64,000 nt of DNA, taken from Xiphophorus maculatus. Its lineage: Eukaryota; Chordata; Actinopteri; Cyprinodontiformes; Poeciliidae. Location: NCBI RefSeq assembly GCF_002775205.1, contig NC_036446.1, forward strand, positions 15,748,565 through 15,812,564, read 5' to 3'. Shown piece after piece: positions 20,101-32,132 of the stretch (positions are counted from its first letter, which is position 1; each line of letters begins with the position of its first letter). The position numbers and the translations under genes were made by a program. The notes beneath the pieces were generated by a model. That model had not been told where the DNA came from and did not search any database. It was given only the letters and a program-made list of their open reading frames with translations.

Positions 20101-23100
20101 TTGTATGTTTGTTAAATTGACTTTGTAGAAAGCCATTCATATTCGACCAATAGTTGTGGTTATCAATCACCTTCGCTTATATTTTATGGGTCAAAAGCTG
20201 AAAAATTCTGAAAACAATAGTAATTACAAGAATGTTTAATTTTAACCTTTTTTTATTGATTGCTTTCATACTAAGCTCTAAACTTTCTAAAAAATAATTT
20301 CAGATTTGTATTAATTCCAAACCATTATCATAAAAACGGACAGAGATGAAAAGTTAATCTGTTTTAATTGAATCATTATAATGTTTGTCTTTTCAGGGCT
20401 TTGCGGTGGGAAACGGTCTCAGTAGCTTTGCGCTCAATGACCAATCTTTGATCTACTTCGGTTATTACCATGGCCTGTTTGGAGAAGAGTAAGCAACTCT
20501 TTCTACTGTCAGTTTTTAAGAAATTGTACAAAAGTATATGAACCTCAGACGTTCAGGAACATATTTCTGTTTCGTAATTGTAAATAAAAGTATCACTTCT
20601 GTAACGTCAATAGAAAAATAAGCTTTACTCTTCAGTTTGCTGTTCTTGTCTTTTTAAATTGCCTCCAATCTAATTGGTTGAAATCCTTATTTGTTTACCA
20701 AATGTTTTTAGTCTAAGAACAAATAACAATTTTAACAGTGGTTTCAGATCAGTATATCAGGAGAAAATCCCTCTTTCTGTCTGAACTTTGGTCTCATTTG
20801 GTTACTGGGTAACATCGTTGAGTCAAAGCTTGTTTCTTTTTATTTTGCCTGAAATGTGTCTCTGCTGTTAAAATGACCATGTGCAATTGTTCTCCCAGCT
20901 TTAAAATGTCTTGTTTTTGTCTACTATTTCATTCCTGTTGTTTGATTTTTTTTTTAACAACTACCAATAGATTATTGCATTCGAATTGAAAAAAATCCTT
21001 TAAATTTTTTTGGGGGGGATATGCATAATTAATTACAGAAATAAAAACAAATCTTTCCTGCTCAATGAACTTATTATCCTCCCAGCTTAGACTTGGAAAC
21101 ACACATAAAAAAAACTTAAACTGTGTAAATGTTAAAGTTTTTGTGGGTTCTAGGGGACTTTCAGTCCCACTCCATCAAATAACCAGCTTTAAATGTATAA
21201 GTTTGTGAATTTACAGTGAATTTTCTGTTCCTTTTTTTTTAGATGGTTTCTGTCATGTGACAGCAAATCTTTTGCAGATCGCTTATGAGGTTTGTTTGTG
21301 CTTCATGTGCAGTTTGTGGCGTGATCTGAACATAAACTGCTGTGACGAGAAAAGCTGTAACTTTTACAACAACACTAATGAGAAATGCATGACTCTGGTA
21401 TGTGTCGACCGTCCTGCGGGAACTTTCTGGCTTTCCAAAATGAAGATCAACATTTCCTTTTTACTGCTCAGGTGAACGTGGCGTTTGTTATCGTGTATGA
21501 AAGTGGACTCAACGAGTATGCCCTCTACCTGGACTGCGAGGGCCTCAGAGCGTACCACAAAGGATACGAGCGAGCAATGGGTCATCTCTTCAGGAGCTAC
21601 AGGAAAAACCTGTCCAGCTTCAAGGTGCTCTGCATTTCGATCACTCGTCTGTGAATCCATCAGATTCTTTTTAATGTCATGCAACATTACTGGTGATGAT
21701 GTCGAACGCAGCTTCCAGATGTCAAGATGTCCTCTGTGTCTCTGAGGGGCGTCCCTCCCTGCATCAACAGCACGGCTCAGACAAACTGGCTGAACAGAGG
21801 CGACGTGAGGAAAGCGCTGCACATCCCAGACGTTCTGCCACCCTGGGACATCTGCAGGTAGATCCACGCAAACAGGAACATAATTTATCTCACGTTTTAT
21901 TTTAAAACTGCAAATAGGGCTTACCCTTTCAACTAAGAGATTTTTTTAATAAGTGACGGCGATAATGGAACTAGAGCTGAAATGATTAATCTTGATGGAT
22001 CAATTGTTGAAATGATTGTCAACTAACTTCGTAATTGCTAAATGAAGTATACAGACCGTTTGGTGAAAGAACAAATGAAGAGCAGTAAAGACGAAGGAAA
22101 AAAAAATATTTTTTACATGTGTGAAAATATGTTCCATCCAGAACTCAGTTTCAGCTTCACCTGGTTCAAAATCTTTTTGTAAAAAAATCTCATTTTGAGC
22201 TCCTTTTGCATACAATTATTTCAGTTGATAATAAGAAAATGTGACTCGATGCCACTGAGCTTTTCATGTTGATGGTAGAATTAGTTTTTTAGCTGCAGAT
22301 GCATTCGCTAAAGGAATGCTGTGTTGTTGCCATTCAGACAATAAATGTATTTATTTTCTTATTTAAAATCTCGTTTTACATTTTAATGCATTTCTGATAT
22401 TGCATAAAAAAGGTAAAGGAAAAAATCTGCAAAATGTGCCATTCTTTTAAATCCAAGTAATCGATAGAATAATTGATTACTAAGTAATTAGTTGCAGCGC
22501 TAAGTGGAACTACTGTGAATTATTGTTTTCAGATAGTTTATGTTGATTATGTGTCCTTGTTGCAGTGACATTGTTGAACAACAATACTCGATGTTATACC
22601 ACACAATGAAGGAGGTTTACCTGAAGCTGCTCTCTCTGGACTTGCGAGCGCTCGTCTACAACGGAGACACTGACATGGCCTGCAACTTCCTGGGAGACCA
22701 GTGGTTTGTGGAGGACCTCGGATTTAAGGTGCATTCTGAAAATATTTTATTTAAATCCATAAATACACAACTTCTTAAATGTACCAAAATATGCACACGT
22801 TCTCTTGATTTATAAAGATTAAATGTAGCTGGAGTTACTTGAGTAAATAGTTTTTCTTTTTTCTGTAGAGCTTTGGCACACCCTAGTGATGGAGTTGAGG
22901 TAGTTCAACTGTCAGGGAGACTTGATTTGCTCGTCAGGCTAAATGTGTTTGGTCACCTTCTGAAGATGACCAAACCCCCGATAAGAACAAGAAAAAGAAC
23001 CGCTGCTTTTCTTGCCGGAAGAAAGTGGGCCTTACTGGTTTTGACACGTATTGGTGACACGTACTTCAGAGTGAGAATATGTTATTAATGCCTGAGGTTG

Positions 23101-24084
23101 AAGTCACCAGCCTTTCATCACTTCTGCTCACTAGTTTTGTTTTTTTCCCCTGTGGATTTGAATAGAAATAGCTTTTTTTTGTTCCACAGAGAGAAAATTC
23201 AGATATGGTCAATCTTATTTATAAAGCACGTTTAAAAACAGCTATTGACTATGGCACAGTGGTGTACAGTATTCATAAAAACACCTGTAAAAAAAATAAA
23301 AAGACATAGGAGTAAATCAAAATAAATTAAACAGGACAAGTAGAATACAATGTCAGACCTTATGTAAATGCCAGAGACTAAAAATGAGCTTTAAATGTTT
23401 CAGACTCTGGGAAGATCTAATGTTGTTCCATAAATTCGGAGCAGTGGCAGCAAATGCCAGGTCTCTCCTCTGCTTTTAGTCCGTCAGAGCAGTTTATTAT
23501 TTGATCAAAGCTTTCTGGAAATGGAATAGTAGTGAAGAGTATCCTGGAGGTAAGTCGGCGCTAAGCCATTTATAACTTTTAAAAACCAATAAAAGAATTT
23601 TAAAATCAGTCTGATGAGAAGCTCAGGTTTTCCAGGTTCCGGCCGAGCTGCAGCCTTTTGAATCATTTGGAGATGTTGTAAAGAATATCAGTCCATATAA
23701 TTGGAGTGATCCAAGTGTGTCGTAATGAAAGCATGGATAAGTTTGTGTTCTTTCTAAATGATTTAAACCAAACAAGCCAGTTCTTCATAACGCAGCTTTA
23801 AGATTTGCCTCATCACTGTGTTAAAATCTCTCCAGGCAACCAGCAGGTACCAGCCCTGGATCCATGATGACCAGATTGCCGGTTTCTATCAGCAGTTTGG
23901 AAACATCACTTTTCTGACAGTGAAGGTAAGCGCTGATGTTTGCGTGAAAACATGTCCTGATTCGGTGAGTGTCACAGATGTTGCATTTCATGTGTTTCAG
24001 GGCGCCGGCCACATGGTTCCCCAGTGGGCGCCGGGTCAAGCTTTCCACATGTTTCAGTCCTTCATAGAAAACGGACGGTACTGA
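17138..24084 (+). CDS. ctsa: cathepsin A-like lysosomal serine carboxypeptidase
   Basis: Lysosomal protective protein: a serine carboxypeptidase (S10) that in mammals also stabilises beta-galactosidase and neuraminidase 1. Eleven exons join in frame to 466 aa (human precursor about 480): 17138-17316, 19176-19287, 19371-19508, 19585-19743, 20397-20488, 21313-21397, 21472-21624, 21712-21857, 22566-22728, 23836-23925, 24001-24084. Residues 1-20 form a signal peptide ending [13 protein letters not shown] forms the oxyanion region. The catalytic triad is Ser173 (GESYGG), Asp about 389 ([11 protein letters not shown]) and His443 (GAGHMVP). Cysteines CCDEKSC and GVPPC match the family disulphides. 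The exon-8 acceptor was chosen to keep frame; an alternative lies 15 nt downstream. Fish can carry more than one CTSA-like gene, so this may be ctsa or a close paralogue. Confidence 0.93.
17752..17870. mobile_element. non-LTR retroelement 3' tail with (AATC)n
   Basis: In intron 1 of the cathepsin A-like gene. AATC repeats, then CACATTTCAGCAGCAAGGCA and CAAAGTGCTTTACATCAT: a second copy of the sequence at 14274-14420. Confidence 0.7.
21970..22505. mobile_element. decayed inverted-repeat element
   Basis: In intron 8 of the cathepsin A-like gene. The left end TAGAGCTGAAATGATTAAT and the right end AATTAGTTGCAGCGCTA are imperfect inverted copies, with AT-rich sequence between. It resembles a common teleost short hAT-like element that begins with a GCTGCAAC-type terminus. 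Confidence 0.55.
22941..23045 (+). pseudogene. displaced AN1 zinc-finger (ZFAND5/6-like) gene fragment
   Basis: In intron 9 of the cathepsin A-like gene. One frame reads [20 protein letters not shown] followed by GFD, nearly identical to the start of the AN1 zinc finger of ZFAND5/ZFAND6 ([19 protein letters not shown]). It then reads TYW and stops, so the rest of the finger is missing. The homology ends close to a GT (ACTGGTTTTG), which could be the parent exon's donor. No ZFAND exons lie nearby, so I read it as a non-functional DNA-level or retro-copied fragment. Confidence 0.7.
23206..23700. mobile_element. non-LTR retroelement 3' region
   Basis: In intron 9 of the cathepsin A-like gene. 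CTTATTTATAAAGCACGTTT near 23214, GAGCAGTGGCAGCAAATGCC near 23440 and CGCTAAGCCATTTATAACTT near 23559 are familiar from teleost L2/Rex-type LINE 3' untranslated regions. Truncated and without an RT domain. Confidence 0.55.
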
Positions 24085-24268
24085 GTCTGTGGAGGCAACC
24101 TGCGTTTTGCAGCCTGACGGCCATGTTTCATTTCAGGGAAGATCCATTTGCTGTGCCTAAAGACTGCTGAGGCGAACTGACCTCAAGTTTGATATCTGTG
24201 TTTTTTTTCTTGTGGTGGGTTCTTGCATATATGCCTGTGTGGTTTTATTTCTTTGCTTGAAGAATGAG

Positions 24269-24274
24269 AATAAA
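24269..24274 (+). terminator. polyadenylation signal of cathepsin A-like gene
   Basis: AATAAA 185 nt downstream of the stop codon. A second AATAAA lies about 100 nt further on. Confidence 0.6.
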
Positions 24275-24873
24275 TTCGCAGTTTGTTTGATCATATTTGT
24301 TATGGCAGGACTGTCACAGTCCAGAGCAAAGCTACAAAGGGAAGATGTAATCCTCAACATGTAACTGAAAATAAATTATATTAAAATTGAGCCGATTTCT
24401 GGATCTTAATGGGGAATGGAGGGGAAACCATTCAAATTTACCAACAACTTGGAGTTGTAAGAATAAAGTCTACAAAAAAGTGGAAATGGGAACTCTTTGA
24501 ATCAGTCCAAACTGGTGTCTAAATTAAATTTCAGCTAAATTAAAAGTCCTCAGGAGCCATAAATCCCGCTCTGCTTAAAACACAAAATTATTTTATTATG
24601 AATTCTCTGGTTTTTATCTCCTCAGCAACAAACTAAATATGAAATATTTGAATAAAATAGAAAAAGAGCAATTTGTTTTTGGTCTAAAGAAGGTCCTCAT
24701 GGCTTAAATCCAGGGAGGGTGTAGCAAAGTTTAATTAATGGATGCTTTTGAGTAAATAGTCATTGAATGTTTGGGACCCTACCTACAATATTTAAATTAA
24801 AGCTAAAAACACAACTAATAAGTTATGAACTGCAGTTAGGAGTCACACTTTTGTTGCTCTTGCTTTAAGGGAG

Positions 24874-25242
24874 TTGTTACATGCAGTGGTGGCTGCATGT
24901 GGGATTCCTCCCAGTTCGGGTTGCTGCTGAGCTCCGGTGGGTTAAGCAGGCCCAGCTGGTTTCACTCTGTCTCTTGATGAGCAGAGTATAAAACTAGCTG
25001 GGAAACTGACTTTCGGGGCCTCTTGGCCAATTGGGCAGCATGTGTGCTGCAGCTTGGTGGTGCTGCAAATGAGGATTTTTGGTCTACTAGAAACCCTGGT
25101 TTTCATTGTTATTCTCCCTTTTCTTTTCTTGTAGGTTTTCATTTTCATCTTTGAGTTTTCTCTGGATCCCCCAGAATAAACCCTTTAATTTTACCCTCCT
25201 GGTTTTTGCCTCTTAATTTTTCCTGGCTTATCTATTGTTACA
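24874..25242 (+). mobile_element. candidate solo LTR or small mobile insert
   Basis: The direct repeat TTGTTACA marks both ends (24874-24881 and 25235-25242). Inside are TATAAAA (about 24987) and, about 190 nt later, AATAAA (25175-25180), the order expected of an LTR promoter and polyadenylation site. The repeat could equally be an 8-bp target duplication around a non-LTR element. No internal retroviral genes adjoin it. Confidence 0.3.
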
Positions 25243-25420
25243 GCCCCCCCTCCTCCAAAACCCCTAGACTGCCTTGGGGATGTAACAGGAGTCAATTGCA
25301 CTAATTTAAGGTTCTAATTATTTGACTTTTAAAGCATAGTATGTGAGCTCTGGATTGATAATGTCACTTCAGGAAAAAATGTTTGTTGTATTAATATTGC
25401 AATATAAATTTTGCTGTAAA

Positions 25421-25937
25421 ACAACGGGGCCCAAAGTGGGCCCCCCATCCTGGAGGGCTGTTTTAGTTCTCTGCCTGGTGGTAGTAACAACGTTCTCAGC
25501 GTGTCCGTGTCCTTCTTAGGCCTCTCATGATCCGTCATTGGATCCAGGTATTAAACCAGGGTGTGATGATTTACCCCCTCCCTTTTTGTTTTTGTTGTGA
25601 AATTGTTAGTTGTAGTGGTGTAAATATTTTTCCAGGAATATAGTCTAGTGCAAATGTGTTTTTCTATATGGAAATGGAAATGTTGTCTCCACCCCTTAAT
25701 TAGAGCCAATGCTTTAAAAGCCAGGTGGTTTTAGATCAGAGGGAGACTCTCCCTCCTGTTTCAATGCATGTTATGCTGTGAACTGGAATGAAATGTTTGA
25801 AGAAGTGCATGAAGAAAAACATTCGGAGCTCTACAATTTCTGGTTTCTGTCTGATTTCTCATTGCAAACCAACACAGGGAGAGAACTAAAGTATGCAGGA
25901 TGCCGGACCTCCAGGACCCACTTTGGGCACCGCTGCT
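25421..25937. mobile_element. inverted-repeat element split by a 318-bp insertion
   Basis: The left half (25421-25560: GGGGCCCAAAGTGGG, then GTTCTCTGCCTGGTGGTAGT) and right half (25879-25937: GCAGGATGCCGG, then CCACTTTGGGCACCGCTG) match the continuous element at 34991-35193. Sequence 25561-25878 is extra and interrupts it at CAGG. Confidence 0.65.
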
Positions 25938-27372
25938 ATAAATGCTCATTGTCCTCCTTTACGATGTTTATATGAACCTTTTGCATCCGTCTCACAGATC
26001 AAGTCAAATCAAAAAAGGGAAACTTATTTATAGACTCATTAAGTACAGTGATAGAAATGTCCTGTTCATGTAATTATGGTTTTCAGCTAATAAAACCCAA
26101 AAATTCAGAAAATTACTTATGAGGCCAACAGCTATTTAATAGAAATACTTGCAAAATCATGGAAAAGACTGCTGACTTGACTGACAGATGGCATCCACAG
26201 AAAGGGAGCAACCAAAAGGTCAATGGAATATAATGGAAAGCTGAGTGGAAGGAAAACATAGTAGAAAAAGACACACAGAGTAATCAGCTTTTGTTGTAGA
26301 TTGAGACAAAGTCCATTTAAAGTGACAGGTACTTTTGGACTCGGTGCTTCCAGAGCCACCATGCAGATCTATATGAGGGACACAATGAAACAAACTGACC
26401 AAGTGTAGGGTGTAAATCTTAGTTTTACATAATATTCTAAAAAGCTAATGTCATAAACAAATTCAGGCCATATGTGTTTAAAGAATCTGTATATTCACAT
26501 TTCACTTTAACTGGAATAACTAGTTCATTGAAATACAGCTGCATTGTGGAGAATGTGATGTTTTGATATTAAAAGGACTATTTGGAATGGTATAACTGGC
26601 TACATTCAAATTTTCACTCTATTACTATACATTGTGTGAAACTGAGGCTTTTAGTAATACAGTATAAACCATCAAGTTAAATTACTCTTTAAATAGGGGA
26701 ATGCCAAAGAACCAAGACCAGTCCATTTCTACACAATTTTGATTAAAATGTATAACACCAAACATCTTGAGTTATTTTGTTTTTAATGTATTTTTTATTA
26801 ATCACTTTTTCCACATGCTTTTAAAATTCATTGCTTTGAAAGATTTTCAAGTAATTCTAAAAACAAGGCCGTCAGATCAATATTTGATTAGTGTTGATTT
26901 TTCCTGTAATAAATCAGATGAAGCAGACCCAAAAAGTGCATTAGGGAAAATATAGATTAAAAAAAAAAAAATCCCAAATGCTTAGGCACAAAACTCAATA
27001 TATATGAACAAAAGATGGAAACATTAGGAACGAGTTTAAATAAATACACCACAACAATTTTGGCTTAGATTGCAGCAAACCAAACAAACCATTTACAAAA
27101 AAAAGAAAAAGATCGTTTTAAAGTGCTTTCCCTCATCTACAAATTACATCATTTTAGGAAAAGAAAAATAAAATAAAACTTCAGCGCTGACACACTAGTC
27201 TTCCTAACATTTACTACATCTTCCTTTAAATGTAAAAGAGCTGCAGTTATAAAGCACAGATGTCTGGACCATTTGGTGTCCAACGTTTGAAGTTTTCTTC
27301 CCTTGTTTTTCCCCAGTAAACATGACTTCCTGATACATTTTAAGTTAATTTCTTAAAACTGGCTCCTTAAAG

Positions 27373-27480
27373 GGGTTTCCAACCCCAGTCCTCAGGGGCC
27401 AGGGTCACCCTGTGCTCAACACAAATGATTCAGATGACCTCTTCCGCAGGTCAATTAGTTGTTCAGTAAACCAGTCATTC
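27373..27480. mobile_element. fragment of short inverted-repeat element
   Basis: GGGGTTTCCAACCCCAGTCC followed by TCAGGGGCC resembles the terminus of the 35529-35750 element family. Only one end is recognised. It lies within or near the slc38a7 3' untranslated region. Confidence 0.35.
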
Positions 27481-28124
27481 TTTTGGTTGAACACGACACC
27501 GACCCGTGTAGACCGATTCGGGACACCCGGGTAATCGTGACAGAAGCTGCATTTAATCCAAGTAAGCTTAAGAGTTTTTACTTAAGCTGTCCAACGTAAA
27601 CAACAAAAGAAAATCTAAATAAATACATGATTTACTCGGTTTAAAATGTACATTAGTCTCGCCCCCACAGTTCAACTTTGGCTGAGCGCCGAAGCAAAAT
27701 GCTTCACCTTTTATCCATCTGCAGCACCTGGATTTGATGACAATGTAGGACGGAAACATCGTCACATTTTCAGTGATTAATGGCGACATGCAGGGTAAAA
27801 CTCACAAATTGGTACAATTTAATTAATAAAAAAAAAAAAATCAATGTGATTATAAAACCCCTCCGCCCAAAGTCCTTCTGCTCTTGTAAACCAGACAGGC
27901 GTCATGCAGAGTTGAGCGGCGGGGTGGAGAAAAAAAAAAAAAACAATCAGTCTGATTCCTTCTGGAAGCAGATAATGGTAGAAAAACAAAAATGCAGTTT
28001 TTAAACTTCACTGAGAAAAAAAAAAAAAAACAACTAAAATCTGTCCATAGTGGTTCCCCAACCAATCCTCTCCAGAGTAGCAGCACGGTTCTTGTTACGG
28101 AGGAAACAGCAGACAGGATCCTTC

Positions 28125-31100
28125 TTAGTTCACAACGTCCTGGTAGATGGAGTTGGACGTGGTGAGGCCGAAGATGAAGGCTCCGACTGTTACCATGGCA
28201 ACGCCAAGGAACACCAATAAATGCCAGCTGGGAAATATCAAAACACGAAGGCAGAGCTCATAAAATAACATACTTAAAAGCTGCTTTATCTGCATAAATA
28301 TTGGTGTTAATTATCTGTAAACTACATAAAAATAAAAAAAACTGTAAAACACACATTCTTAACAGCTACTAAAAGGTTTAAATCAAAAGGTGTAGAAGTC
28401 AAAGATATTTATGTTTTACAATAGGGCATGGGCAATTTGGACCACAAATTTCACTATATGGCAACATAAAATAATAAAATTAAACTTCAGTCTTCTGAAT
28501 TATAAATGTATCACTATAAATTGTTTAAAGCGCTAAAACGCCTTCCATACATTAAATTGTAGGTGAAAAATACTGCAGAGCAACACACCAAAGCATACAG
28601 TTACAGCTCAATCGTTATTACTTATTTGTAATGTAGTTATACAAAATGTGTTTAATTTTAATCACTGAAATAGTTAAAGAACATGCATGTGTCCATTTTT
28701 CTAAAACTAAGTATATATATATTTTTTACCATTATATAAAAACAAATGTTTGCAGAAAATAAGCAGCCTCACCTTTTAGTTCGAATGTCTGTCTCTGAAA
28801 GTTTGGCCTGCATCAAACACAAACCTGTGAAGTTAAAGAGACATAATGAGACGTTTAAGCTCCACCTCGACCTGAACGAGAGCGCAGGACGCGCAGCGTT
28901 ACCTGGGAACACGAAGATGAAGCAGGCCGCCAGTCCTCCGATCAGCGAGATGACGCGGCCGATGTCTGGGATGAAGAGCGCGAGGACGAGGGTGACGACG
29001 AACCACACCAGCGTCTGCAGGATCCTCCTCCTCCGCTCACGGCGAACACACACCTCCACCTGCTCGCCTTGGAAACGCAGCCACAGGCCCTCTACCACCG
29101 CCCTGCAGGGGCGAGGCATCGCAGGACAGAACGGGGTTAGAGTTTGTGATCGGGCTGAGAGATAAGTTAGTTAATTTAATAAAATAAAGGTTTTTTTCAA
29201 TGGGTTTCTATAATTCAGACTGATGTCAGCACAGCTAAAACATTTCATTTTCCATTTATACATCTCAACTTTGAATTCAGGTCTAGTCTATGAAGGAATA
29301 TTAGGGCCAGGCTAAGATTATTGTTTTTATTTACAAGAGTAAAAGCCACAATATTACAAGAATAAAGTCGTACAACAAAATCTAAATGATTTGACTGTAA
29401 ACTTGAACTTTACCAGAATAAAGTCATAATATTAAAATACAGAAATAATTTTAAGAGAACTTCTACTTAAAAGAAATAAAATGAGGAATGTTTAGCATCT
29501 TGTAAAGTTATGATTTAGTAACTTAACTCATCAGTATCAAATTATTTTCAGCAGCAGGACTGAATTTATTTTGAAGAAGGAGCCACACAGACTGAGCTGC
29601 TCACATCACATCTCAATAACTCAAAAATATCATTAAAAAGACTTTTGTCTTTGTAATTTTAATACTTTTTTGGCAAAATTTCATCTTTATCCTGCTAATA
29701 TTATGGCTATGTTCTCATAATTAACCAAAAATTCTCATAGCCTGGCTTGAATAACACTCTGTTATTCAATTTACAGAAGAAATTATTAAAATGAAAGTTG
29801 CTTTTTAGAAATTTGTCTTTTGTATAATATATATATTAAAATCAGATCTGCTATGAAATAAATCTGAGATTTTTAATTGCAAGATAAGTTTAAAAGAACC
29901 TGACTTAACTCTTCAGCACATTACAGAAGTAGAAACACTTTTATATACACCTGCATACAGAAACTACACAGAAATGTTCCTTGCTACAACATTAACCAAA
30001 GGTTGGGCAGAACGTTTCATCTTGACTGAACATTCAGCGTTTATCCTGTAGGCGACTGTCCTATAATTATTAAACTACATCCAAATCTACTGTTAATGAC
30101 TGAAGAGGATATGAGTTTATGTTAAAGATAATTATTTGACATGGATCTAAAAGAACTTTTTCATGCTTATGAAGTTAATCCACACTAATTAAACTTCTTC
30201 CTCCTGACGTCTTTGGGTGTAAAATTGTATGAGACATTATTCACACATTCCCATTTTTGTTGTTTTTCTTATTATGCAGAATCTGAAATTTAAACTCCGG
30301 GATGCAAAGAAAGGAAATTTTATTGATACGCCTGACTATTTTATCTAATCTTAACAGGCAACCATCCCAAAATGCCAGGAAAAAAAACAAAAAAAAAAAA
30401 ACACCTCAGCTCCCAGTGATTTCTGTGAATCGAATGAAAACTCTTAGCTTTCCAAATAACCTTGAAAGTTTTTCAAACAGTCAAGCAAAAGCAAAAAGAA
30501 AAAATCTGTTTGTAAAGTGGAAAAACAACCAGAGTGGCGCTCAGTTTCTTTGTGTCAGCATAAAAAGCATAAATCAGATGACATTCCACTTCATGATCAC
30601 AGAAGTAAAAATAAAAAACAAGAAGTGATCCCTTAGTAAAGATTTAAACATTTTAAGAACTCAGAAATGTCATTTTCAAATTAATGCAGGGGAGATCAAT
30701 TTGAGAAGTATTTTGCAGGAGGAAATAAAAATAAATCAGACTTTATGGAGGGAATGTTTCATTGAGGTAATCAAATAAAAAGAATCAGGATCTGTAATCA
30801 GATGCTTTTTCAAAAATAAGGGCGTTTCAAAAATGATAAATCCTGGCCGAGTCCAAATTCATGGGTTGCCTCCGTCAAAGCAATGCAACGAAGGCTCCAA
30901 CAAACTGACACTTTTAATTGTATTTTAATATTAAATATCCACATTGGCTTTAAAATATCTGTGCTTAACCCCCAAAGTTGCCTTTCCATTGGATCTTACC
31001 TGCCACAGAAGTGTAAAATGGGGTAGGAAGTCACCACACAGAGGACAATGAAAGCTCTGGCAATGGCCACTGCGATGTCATCAGGAGGGTAAGACATCAA

Positions 31101-32101
31101 CACGTCCTGATTCACACTGGAGCCAAAGGTCAGGAAGCCGCAGACGCCTGATCACAAACGAGTTACAAACCAAGAGTCAATAATAATTCAACAGGAAACG
31201 CATGAAGGGAAGCTGTACATTACTGTCAGAGAGATATAATTCAAAGGAAACCCACCTGTCCCTGTGTAGACAAAAAGGCAGATTATCATGCTGCAAGTGA
31301 CTACAAACCCCCACGGTTTGATCGCCTTCGTCTTCATGCTATTAAACACCGGCACACAGCTGACATGGCACTGCCGAGAGAAAGTAAACACATTTAACTC
31401 AAGTAACAAACATATTTTTAGTTTTAAAAAAGACGACACGAAATGAGGAGATACCTGGAAACCAAAGCATATGGTGGGCATTGCATTGAAAACAGCAGTC
31501 CAGGAAGCAGAACTGTGAACGACAACGACGATGGCTTAACAACGAGCAAAGAAAAGTGATGTGGATGCAGGCGAGTTGGGAAAAACGTTTATATTTTCAG
31601 GACTCACGTGACTGGAGCGTGGTCTGGGTTCATGTCTTTGTCTGGAAAGATGTACTTCACAATAACCACAACGGTAACGTACCAGGTTCCCATCACACTC
31701 AGAGCACTACAACAACAACAACCATCAGGTTGATCATCACACAAGGCAAATCCAGAGCTAAATCGGGAGCAGATCCCCTGTACCTGGCGTATTTCTGGAA
31801 GCTGATCTCTTTGGGGATGGACAGAGGCAGAATTACCAGGACTGCAGTGACGACGATGGTAAACTTCCTGTCTGTGTACCAGTGACCCTCAGGTGACCCG
31901 TCCGTTTCATGAGCAGCAGCAGCGACCACTGCAACAAAAACAAATGTTTTTAAAATGTTTATATTTTACCCTTAATTTAGTTCAGGGTAAAATATTATTT
32001 TCAACAATTATTCAAACATGAGAAATGCTGAATCAAATCCCCGACTTTTGCAGAGTGTAGGAACATTCGAAATGTACAGGATGTAATGAAGACAGTTCAA
32101 C

Positions 32102-32132
<31 letters not shown>

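Larger units (their letters stand above)
24382..26760. other. convergent intergenic spacer
   Basis: Between the 3' ends of the cathepsin A-like gene (plus) and slc38a7 (minus). No gene is recognised. It contains a candidate TATA/poly(A)-bearing mobile segment (24874-25242) and a split inverted-repeat element (25421-25937). About 25940-26760 shows nothing I can name. Confidence 0.5.

Noticed and set aside
28189-28202. Perfect palindromic X-box GTTACCATGGCAAC.
   Set aside because: It lies inside the last coding exon of slc38a7, where it encodes VAMVT; no ciliary promoter context.
30302-30628. 108-codon lysine/asparagine-rich plus-strand frame.
   Set aside because: AT-rich intronic sequence of slc38a7; composition-driven open frame.
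31603-31612. CLEAR-like CTCACGTGAC.
   Set aside because: Spans the slc38a7 exon-5 donor (AC/GTGAGT on the gene strand); splice-site coincidence.
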